Shown here: positions 1 through 4,511 of the stretch, piece by piece | Numbering within the stretch: position 1 is the first letter of the stretch | Layout: every line of letters begins with the position of its first letter | Notes under the pieces: generated by a model | Database searches by the model: none | The model's input: the letters and a program-made list of their open reading frames with translations, nothing else | Told to the model about the DNA's origin: nothing | Made by a program: the position numbers and the translations under genes | Origin: JBFMDH01 sp044868105 | GTDB lineage: Bacteria; Acidobacteriota; Blastocatellia; UBA7656 | Assembly (NCBI GenBank): GCA_044868105.1 | Contig: JBIOWC010000589.1 | Location: 1-6,105, forward strand | Direction of reading: 5' to 3' | DNA length: 6,105 nt

Positions 1-327
1 GTGCGGCAGTTGTGCAATGAGGTGCGGCGGATAGTGGCATACAGTGATTCGGGAAGTATTGTGGCTCCGGATTCCCTCTCGGCGGAAATCATCACCGCTG
101 GCAGTGAACTTCAACTGACCGCGAAAGCATCATCCAAAACACGCCCAAGCGAAGCGCTGGATTTTTCAGATTCTACGTTACAAGATGCTACGGATGAGCT
201 CGAACGTCGAATGATTCAAGAAGCCCTCAGAGGTTCGGAAGGCAATATCGCGCAAGCCGCCAAAAAGCTGGGGCTCTCGCGCATGGGGCTTTATCTGAAA
301 ATGAATCGCTTAAATTTACAAAGATAA
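1..327 (+). CDS. Sigma-54-dependent Fis-family activator, C-terminal fragment (5' end outside window)
   Basis: This is the C-terminal 108 codons of an NtrC-type bacterial enhancer-binding protein; the start lies left of the window and the first GTG is an internal Val, not an initiator. The opening residues VRQLCNEVRR match the conserved (WPGN)VRQL.N segment at the end of the AAA+ domain that remodels sigma-54 RNA polymerase. A low-complexity linker rich in Ser, Thr and Asp follows (about residues 35-65). A Fis-type helix-turn-helix (HTH_8) ends the protein: LERRMIQEAL, then GNIAQAAKKLGLSR and the recognition helix around residues 93-104. The receiver, GAF or other sensory domain is not visible, so the input signal is unknown. 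The gene is followed at once by palindromes and a -24/-12 promoter, which makes it the obvious activator of the downstream peptide operon. Family assignment is firm; the target promoter is inferred from adjacency. Confidence 0.9.
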   Translation: MRQLCNEVRRIVAYSDSGSIVAPDSLSAEIITAGSELQLTAKASSKTRPSEALDFSDSTLQDATDELERRMIQEALRGSEGNIAQAAKKLGLSRMGLYLKMNRLNLQR

Positions 328-348
328 AATTGCCTATCTCGTCCGTTG

Positions 349-399
349 CTCGACGGTGATGGAGAACAAATGGTGCGTAGAGGCATCCTAACCGTCGAG
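349..399 (+). terminator. Hairpin after the activator gene
   Basis: A perfect 9-bp inverted repeat, CTCGACGGT (349-357) and ACCGTCGAG (391-399), is extended inward by GATG (358-361) pairing with CATC (384-387), leaving a 3-nt bulge (CTA). It starts 22 nt after the activator stop codon, where a terminator or 3'-end stabilising structure would be expected. No T-tract follows (next bases TTACTGAAATG), so it is not a classic intrinsic terminator. It could also be a protein-binding site or a remnant of a small repeat. Confidence 0.35.
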
Positions 400-438
400 T
401 TACTGAAATGAATATCTACCTAAAAGCGCTATGAATAT

Positions 439-455
439 TGTGTAGCGGCTACACA
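439..455. promoter_or_regulatory. Palindrome 1, probable activator site (UAS)
   Basis: TGTGTAGCGGCTACACA is a perfect 17-bp palindrome about the central G at 447. It is the first of three copies of TGTGTAG-N3-CTACACA between the sigma-54 activator gene and the -24/-12 promoter. Its centre lies about 209 bp upstream of the predicted transcription start, within the normal range for enhancer-type sites. Dimeric Fis-type HTH regulators usually bind such dyads, so the adjacent activator is the likely ligand (inference). Confidence 0.7.
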
Positions 456-457
456 CT

Positions 458-474
458 TGTGTAGTGTCTACACA
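458..474. promoter_or_regulatory. Palindrome 2, probable activator site (UAS)
   Basis: TGTGTAGTGTCTACACA has the same 7-bp arms as palindrome 1, with only the central three bases different (TGT instead of CGG). Its centre (466) lies 19 bp from that of palindrome 1, just under two helical turns, so two dimers could bind side by side. Conserved arms with variable centres point to a protein-binding site rather than a structural repeat. Confidence 0.7.
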
Positions 475-536
475 CATCAGGTTAAACGCTAAAATAATAA
501 AGCTTATTCGGACCTTGCCAAGCCACACGCTTAGAG

Positions 537-553
537 TGTGTAGCCACTACACG
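537..553. promoter_or_regulatory. Palindrome 3, probable activator site (UAS)
   Basis: TGTGTAGCCACTACACG keeps the dyad with one outer mismatch (the last base is G where A would complete it). Its centre at 545 is 79 bp beyond palindrome 2 and about 111 bp upstream of the predicted start, making it the site nearest the promoter. The preceding CACACGCTTAGAGTGTG (524-540) is a looser CACAC/GTGTG dyad and may be only a chance half-site. Confidence 0.65.
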
Positions 554-588
554 TTTTTACTTTTTCCAATTTACCCATTCTCACAGGC

Positions 589-601
589 TAAGTTATTGAA
601 A
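589..601 (-). promoter_or_regulatory. Possible IHF binding site
   Basis: Read on the minus strand, TTTCAATAACTTA matches the IHF consensus WATCAANNNNTTR at all but one defined position. It lies between the nearest palindrome (centre 545) and the -24 element (631), where IHF typically bends DNA to bring an enhancer-bound activator to sigma-54 polymerase. The surrounding 553-605 stretch is AT-rich, so chance matches are easy. Whether this organism has IHF is unknown. Confidence 0.3.
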
Positions 602-629
602 AATATTGCACAGGCATATGGCTACTCAA

Positions 630-645
630 TGGCACAACCATTGCA
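630..645 (+). promoter_or_regulatory. Sigma-54 (-24/-12) promoter
   Basis: TGGCACAACCATTGCA fits the RpoN consensus TGGCAC-R-N4-TTGC-W at every defined position, with GG at 631-632 (-24) and GC at 643-644 (-12) in the required 12-bp register. Transcription should begin near 656, leaving a leader of about 30 nt before the first small gene. An upstream sigma-54 activator gene and three dyads make this one of the best supported regulatory calls in the window. Confidence 0.85.
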
Positions 646-686
646 CTAGTCTATGTCGCACCCAGACAAACAAGGAGACATAGAAA

Positions 687-749
687 ATGATTAACGAAAG
701 AACCATCACAGACGATGGGGAAATCTGGATAGAGTTTGAAATTGTCTAG
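687..749 (+). CDS. Small acidic MINER peptide 1 (20 aa, perhaps truncated)
   Basis: This 20-residue ORF encodes MINERTITDDGEIWIEFEIV. AAGGAGA (672-678) sits 8 nt before the ATG, and the gene is the first one behind the sigma-54 promoter. Its first 15 nt are identical to those of the second small gene (892-906). An ungapped alignment of the two peptides gives 9 identities over 20 positions (MINER, D9, E12, E18, V20), so they look like paralogues. The peptide is acidic and has no signal peptide or Cys. It ends at a TAG inside an in-frame 15-bp tandem repeat; without that stop the frame would run to 782 and add a hydrophobic tail. It is thus either a genuine short peptide or a nonsense-truncated precursor. 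Role as substrate of the downstream PqqD-like/M50/HlyD protein is inferred; no known family is recognised. Confidence 0.6.
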   Translation: MINERTITDDGEIWIEFEIV

Positions 750-891
750 TTTGAAGTAGTCTTCGTTTTGAGTCTGTTTTGATCGCCTGATATTTGAAAA
801 TCTGCTCCCACAGAATTTTGGCGGTCTTAAATACCAATCCCTATTTAAGGCGCATAAACAAAAAACAAAAATTAATTTGGAGGAAAGAGTA
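750..891 (+). other. Spacer between the two peptide genes, with an AT-rich hairpin
   Basis: The spacer holds an 8-bp perfect inverted repeat, CTTAAATA (826-833) and TATTTAAG (842-849), with an 8-nt loop; G824:C851 and a T:G pair add two more pairs. A minor GAAG-TAGT-CTTC hairpin (753-764) followed by GTTTTG sits just behind the first gene. Neither is a strong terminator on the plus strand. They may protect or process the mRNA between two separately translated short genes. I see no third ORF with a ribosome site here. Confidence 0.3.
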
Positions 892-978
892 ATGATTAAC
901 GAAAGAGAAATGTTAGACGTGTTGGAAGTTGAAGAGATGGAAGAGGTGGTAGCGCCGGGACTTATATTGACTTCCTAA
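892..978 (+). CDS. Small acidic MINER peptide 2 (28 aa), putative precursor peptide
   Basis: A 28-residue ORF starts at an ATG 8 nt after a strong GGAGG (879-883). The N-terminus is MINEREMLDVLEV, the middle is very acidic (EEMEE, residues 14-18), and the C-terminus is VVAPGLILTS. The shape is an acidic amphipathic leader plus a short hydrophobic tail, like a RiPP or exported-peptide precursor. The V-A-P-G stretch at 20-23 is a possible processing region, but no known cleavage motif is identified. There is no Cys, so disulfide, sactionine and lanthionine chemistry are unlikely. It shares its start with peptide 1 and precedes a hairpin separating it from the GNAT and protease genes. The shared N-terminus and strong ribosome site support real translation; the precursor role is inferred. 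Confidence 0.7.
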   Translation: MINEREMLDVLEVEEMEEVVAPGLILTS

Positions 979-999
979 TCGCAAAACAAATTTACAGTC

Positions 1000-1086
1000 A
1001 GCGCGGCGATTATGAGCCTACGTCAACGACACCCTACCCCCGCTCGTGACGGTTCATGCTTCTACTCGCCGCGCTTTTCCTTTTTA
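1000..1086 (+). terminator. Long GC-rich hairpin with T-rich tail; probable partial terminator or attenuator
   Basis: AGCGCGGCGA (1000-1009) is perfectly complementary to TCGCCGCGCT (1066-1075), and the tail TTTTCCTTTTTA follows. Further pairing is possible inside: ATGA (1012-1015) with TCAT (1054-1057), and CGTCA (1021-1025) with TGACG (1047-1051). The element starts 21 nt after the second peptide's stop codon. The GNAT and protease genes behind it have no other promoter that I recognise, so it most likely lets some transcription through. That would give high peptide and low enzyme levels, a common layout in peptide operons. The loop is long for an intrinsic terminator, so an mRNA-stabilising structure is the alternative. 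Confidence 0.5.
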
Positions 1087-1101
1087 TGAAAGGATATTTT
1101 C

Positions 1102-1713
1102 ATGATAAAACAATTTCCTAGCCTTCAGTTTACAATGGTCGAACTATTCCAGGAGGTGAAACCCATCTTTACCGTACCGGAAATTGAAACTGAACAATTG
1201 CTGCTTCGCAGATTTACTCCACAGGATTTTGATGCGCTATTCAAAATTTTATCTAACCCGGAGGTCACAAAATTTTTTGGTGAAGGCGACACGCCCTCAA
1301 AAGAAGAGACCTTCTCGCTGTTGAATAAATATATAGATTTTTATTGGCAAGAATATCATCTCGGCAAATGGGCCGTGATTTATCGCGCCACTGGCGAACT
1401 CATTGGTTTTTGCGGCTACACTATGATTCGGAAAACGCCCGAGATGGCCTATCTGATCGCCAGAGAGTTTTGGGGCCTGGGGCTAGCGACGGAAGCCGCC
1501 TATGCCAGCTTGCGCTACGGCTTTGAGGTGATCAATGTCGAACAGGTATGCGCTTTCACCAGACCGGAAAATGTTGCCTCAAAGCGTGTGCTTGAAAAAA
1601 TTGGCATGACTTACGAGACAGTTGAAGCGCTTTACGGTTATGTGTTCGATAAATTCTCGATAGCGAAAGCGGGTTTTCAACTTAACGATTCAACATTCAA
1701 CATCCGCCGGTAA
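1102..1713 (+). CDS. GNAT-family N-acetyltransferase (RimJ/RimL-like)
   Basis: This 203-residue protein has the Acetyltransf_3 (RimJ/RimL) fold signature, which transfers an acetyl group from acetyl-CoA to an amine. The conserved opening IETEQLLLRRFTPQDFDALFKI is at residues 28-50. The acetyl-CoA pyrophosphate-binding loop reads REFWGLGLATEA (121-132), matching the R/Q-x-x-G-x-G/A motif. The C-terminal FTRPENVASKRVLEKIGM (152-169) is typical of the family. The chosen ATG has AGGA (1091-1094) 7 nt upstream. It adds about 22 residues before the family core, and ATG 1135 is an alternative. It lies 50 nt before the protease/adaptor gene and behind the hairpin, so co-transcription is likely. Its substrate is unknown. 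In this context it may acylate the peptide or give self-protection, but an unrelated housekeeping role is possible. Confidence 0.88.
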   Translation: MIKQFPSLQFTMVELFQEVKPIFTVPEIETEQLLLRRFTPQDFDALFKILSNPEVTKFFGEGDTPSKEETFSLLNKYIDFYWQEYHLGKWAVIYRATGELIGFCGYTMIRKTPEMAYLIAREFWGLGLATEAAYASLRYGFEVINVEQVCAFTRPENVASKRVLEKIGMTYETVEALYGYVFDKFSIAKAGFQLNDSTFNIRR

Positions 1714-1763
1714 ACGAAAAGCCGATAACACTTTTCAAACGACCCTCATCAAGAAATATTTGT

Positions 1764-4307
1764 ATGTTTAACGATGCCTCTGCCAATTCGCCTTATTGCC
1801 TCTATCCGCCGCGTATGGCTGAAGCCGTAGATGTGACCGAACAGACTGAAGGCGATGCCATACGCTATGTCATCAGAAATCAGGCGACCTCGCGTTACTT
1901 TCTGCTCAAACCGCCTGAGTACAAAATCTTTCAACAGTTCGATGGCACGCAGACGCTTCTTGAAGTGTCACAAGGCGGGAGAACCGGCGCGGTGCCGCGC
2001 GCTTCGCTGCCAGCATTGATTAAATTTTTGACGAAGCTGGACACCCTGGGGCTCATGGCGCGTGGCGGCCATCCGCTACCCATATCGCCCAAACCCGCAC
2101 AAGACCTCTATCGCCGCATTCGCCTATTTGATCCGAGTCGCCTGCTTGGTTGGCTGGATAAACGATTCGCCTGGCTCTTAACCAAGCCCTTCATTACGGC
2201 AATGTTCGTATTAATGTTCGTCGTCTTGCTCGGCCTCCTAACCAGAAGCGACGAAGTTGCGACTTACCTCTCCTATACCTACTCGCAGTATGGTTTGAGC
2301 CTGATTATTCTCTTCACCTTCGCAATCACTGTGTTGCATGAATTCGCCCATGGTTGGGCTTGCAAACATTTTGGCGGGGATGTCAAAGAGATGGGCGTGT
2401 TGATGATTTACTATGTGATGCCGGCCTTTTATTGCAACGTTTCGGACATCTACCGATTCGGACGCAAGAGCCAGAGAATCTGGGTCATTGCCGCAGGCAT
2501 CTACTGGCAGCTTTCGGTGAGCGCCCTCGCCGCTTTGGTCTGGTTGCTTGCTACACCTTATACCTTGATTGCCGATATGGGTTTTTTAATTTTTCTCGGC
2601 GGCACGTTTAATATTCTGCTCAACTGCAATCCGTTAATTAAACTCGATGGCTATTATGTATTGTCGCAGGTTTTGGGCGTGCAAAATCTGCAGTTGCAAT
2701 CCGCCGACTATGTCGGTTCGCTCTTTGCAAAAATGCTGGGGACTTCGAACAGGCAATCAAGTCACGTATCGCGTCCCATGCTATTTATCACCTATTGGTT
2801 AGGTTCAATCCTTTACTCACTCACGCTGATTTATTTTATCCTCAATTGGGCGGGAGCGCGGTTAATGGATGGACTGGGATTTATCGGCGCGCTCATCACC
2901 TTTTGCCTTGCAATTTTGCTCACCAAAAAATGGTGGAAGCCAGCCTTGAACAAATTTTTAACTTCGATTGCTTCATTCAAAAAAGCGTCATCGAAAGGAG
3001 CGTCAACGATGTCAGCACAAGCTTTGCAAAATTCTCAAATCGAAAAGGCCGCAAATGAAACTGCGACTCGCAGATTCGCCTTGCGTCGCAGCACGATGAT
3101 CAAAGGCGCATTGGCGTTGCTGGTTATCACCATATTGATTACCCCCTGGGAGGCCTCGAGCGGAAGCGATTGTACGTTGCTTTTGCCGCCTGGTCGCGAA
3201 GGCATCGCGCGGGCCAATACCGATGCGGTGCTGGCGGAAATTTTTGTCCAACAAGGCGATCAGATAGCCGAGGGCGCAAAGATTGCCCGGCTGGCAAACC
3301 CTGAGCTTGAAGATAAGCTCACGCTAATCAACGCCGAAATTCAACGGCTCAGCGCCAACAATTCGCGCATCGAAGATGAGTTGAAAGTTAAAAGCGAATT
3401 GATGTTGTCGGCAAATTTGAAAGAGAGTGAACGCAAACGCTTGTTGGAAGAGTATCAGAGCGAGACCTCGCAAATTAAAGAGTCGGCCGCAAGCGCCGCT
3501 TCCCTTCCCGCTTCGCTGGCCATCCTGCAATCGGAAATCGAATTGAAACAGACTGAACTGGAACATAATCGCCGCGAGGTTGAACGCTATAAAAAACTAT
3601 ACGAGCAAGGGCTGGTCGGCGCGCAAATTTATGACCGGGCGGTCGCGGCAATGCGCATCAGCGAAAAAGAGTTACAGGCGGCGCGCGCGCGGTTTGAAGC
3701 CGCCAAGGTTGACCATCGCCGCCTGACTTCAACCACCGAGACCAGTTCACTGGTAGCCGAAACCGAAGCCCGTGCCGCGCGTTCTAATTTTGAAGCGTTA
3801 ATTTCCGAGTTGCATTCCAACCGTCAACAACTCGAAGCCTTCAAACAACGTCAGGAGATTTTGCAACGCGAATATGAAGGCCTGAAGGTTACCGCGCCAC
3901 GCGCCGGCGTCGTGCTTAGCGAAGACCTGCAAAAAACCATCGGTCGCCATTACAACAAAGGCGACGAGATTTGTCGCATCGGCGAACTCGAAAAATTCCA
4001 ACTCAAAATTGAAGTGAGCGAACGCGAAATCAGCAATGTCCGTTTAGACAGCCCCGTGCGTTTCAAATTAAAGACCGTGCCGGGTCGCACCTTTACCGGG
4101 CGCGTATCGAAGATCAATGCCGAACCGATTAGCAATCAAAACGGCCTGCGGTTTTATCCCGTTGAAGTAATGGTTGAAAACAGTGATGGTTTATTGCGAC
4201 CCGGAATGACGGGATTTGCCCGAATCAGTTTCGGTCGTCAATCGGTCGGATTCATTCTCGCGGATAAGTTATGGCAATCCCTAAGACCTGAATTGTGGTT
4301 GTTCTAA
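1764..4307 (+). CDS. PqqD-like/M50 metalloprotease/HlyD adaptor fusion (847 aa)
   Basis: Three modules are fused. Residues about 20-102 resemble a PqqD/RiPP-recognition domain (LKPPEYKIFQQFDGTQTLLEV). Residues about 140-400 are a polytopic M50 (site-2-type) protease with zinc motif HEFAH (H192, E193, H196) and a second ligand motif NPLIKLDGYY (D295); hydrophobic segments include roughly 142-160, 177-191, 240-263, 338-362 and 370-387. Residues 444-462 form a further membrane anchor. An HlyD-type periplasmic adaptor follows: a split lipoyl/barrel-sandwich domain (VLAEIFVQQGDQIAEGAKI; LKVTAPRAGVVLSE, 707-720), a long coiled-coil hairpin (about 512-705) and a beta-barrel (745-825). Known M50 proteases with PqqD and HlyD parts go with peptide maturation and export, so a role in binding, cutting and exporting the upstream peptides is plausible. 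No ABC ATPase or TolC gene is adjacent. The start has only a weak ribosome site; an in-frame internal start is described separately. Domain calls are firm, function inferred. Confidence 0.88.
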   Translation: MFNDASANSPYCLYPPRMAEAVDVTEQTEGDAIRYVIRNQATSRYFLLKPPEYKIFQQFDGTQTLLEVSQGGRTGAVPRASLPALIKFLTKLDTLGLMARGGHPLPISPKPAQDLYRRIRLFDPSRLLGWLDKRFAWLLTKPFITAMFVLMFVVLLGLLTRSDEVATYLSYTYSQYGLSLIILFTFAITVLHEFAHGWACKHFGGDVKEMGVLMIYYVMPAFYCNVSDIYRFGRKSQRIWVIAAGIYWQLSVSALAALVWLLATPYTLIADMGFLIFLGGTFNILLNCNPLIKLDGYYVLSQVLGVQNLQLQSADYVGSLFAKMLGTSNRQSSHVSRPMLFITYWLGSILYSLTLIYFILNWAGARLMDGLGFIGALITFCLAILLTKKWWKPALNKFLTSIASFKKASSKGASTMSAQALQNSQIEKAANETATRRFALRRSTMIKGALALLVITILITPWEASSGSDCTLLLPPGREGIARANTDAVLAEIFVQQGDQIAEGAKIARLANPELEDKLTLINAEIQRLSANNSRIEDELKVKSELMLSANLKESERKRLLEEYQSETSQIKESAASAASLPASLAILQSEIELKQTELEHNRREVERYKKLYEQGLVGAQIYDRAVAAMRISEKELQAARARFEAAKVDHRRLTSTTETSSLVAETEARAARSNFEALISELHSNRQQLEAFKQRQEILQREYEGLKVTAPRAGVVLSEDLQKTIGRHYNKGDEICRIGELEKFQLKIEVSEREISNVRLDSPVRFKLKTVPGRTFTGRVSKINAEPISNQNGLRFYPVEVMVENSDGLLRPGMTGFARISFGRQSVGFILADKLWQSLRPELWLF
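2995..3011 (+). promoter_or_regulatory. Internal ribosome site and ATG at the M50/HlyD junction
   Basis: AAGGAG (2995-3000) lies 8 nt before an in-frame ATG (3009-3011, Met416), a better ribosome site than that of the full-length start. Initiation here would give a 432-residue protein with its own N-terminal membrane anchor (residues 444-462 of the fusion) and the complete HlyD module, without protease or PqqD-like domain. The junction falls in a low-complexity Ser/Lys/Ala linker (403-420). It may be a working second start, or the relic of two formerly separate genes. Confidence 0.4.
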
Positions 4308-4511
4308 AGCCAGGACTCTTTTCCTGATATTGAAAATATAGCGGTCTTCAAGTACGTGCAAGCGGTTGATGCAGACTTTTAAGTCGGCGTTCCCAGAATT
4401 AGTCGGTTGCTTCGTTTTGAATGCCGCTATAGGTTTTTATGGCGAGGGCCGCTTTCGCCCCTGCCCTCTTCATCTGATTTTCACCGCAAGATGATAAGGG
4501 ATTAAACCCGC
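4308..4511. other. Convergent intergenic region with weak hairpins
   Basis: This is the space between the stop codons of the converging fusion gene and GH88 gene. It contains CAGGA (4311-4315) and TCCTG (4322-4326) with a 6-nt loop directly after the fusion stop. It also contains an 8-bp repeat, TATAGCGG (4337-4344) and CCGCTATA (4424-4431), followed by GGTTTTT, and a GAGGGC (4444-4449) and GCCCTC (4463-4468) hairpin. Each could contribute to bidirectional termination, but none is a convincing intrinsic terminator. I see no gene here. Confidence 0.3.

Noticed and set aside
371..386. A second -24/-12-like sequence (TGGTGCGTAGAGGCAT)
   Set aside because: The GG to GC spacing is one base too short and the -12 half is GGCAT rather than TTGCW; it also lies within a hairpin.
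439..553. The three palindromes as a short CRISPR-like or mobile repeat array
   Set aside because: There are only three 17-bp dyads with unequal spacing (19 and 79 bp) and variable centres, no uniform spacers and no cas genes; an operator set fits better.
464..649. A 61-codon ORF across the operator and promoter region
   Set aside because: It starts inside palindrome 2 and runs through the third palindrome and the -24/-12 promoter. It has no ribosome site and would end before the predicted transcription start.
1012..1089. A 25-codon ORF (starting MSLRQRHPTP) between peptide 2 and the GNAT, a possible third peptide
   Set aside because: It has no Shine-Dalgarno, it lies almost wholly inside the 1000-1075 hairpin, and its basic, Pro/Arg-rich composition is unlike the two acidic MINER peptides.
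1165..1713. Initiation of the GNAT at the ATC codon behind AGGAGGTGA (1151-1159)
   Set aside because: ATC starts are very rare, and a normal ATG with AGGA at 7-nt spacing is available at 1102.
3012..4135. Several minus-strand ORFs of 60-80 codons opposite the HlyD module
   Set aside because: They are antisense shadows of a well-conserved coding region, with no ribosome sites or recognisable domains.
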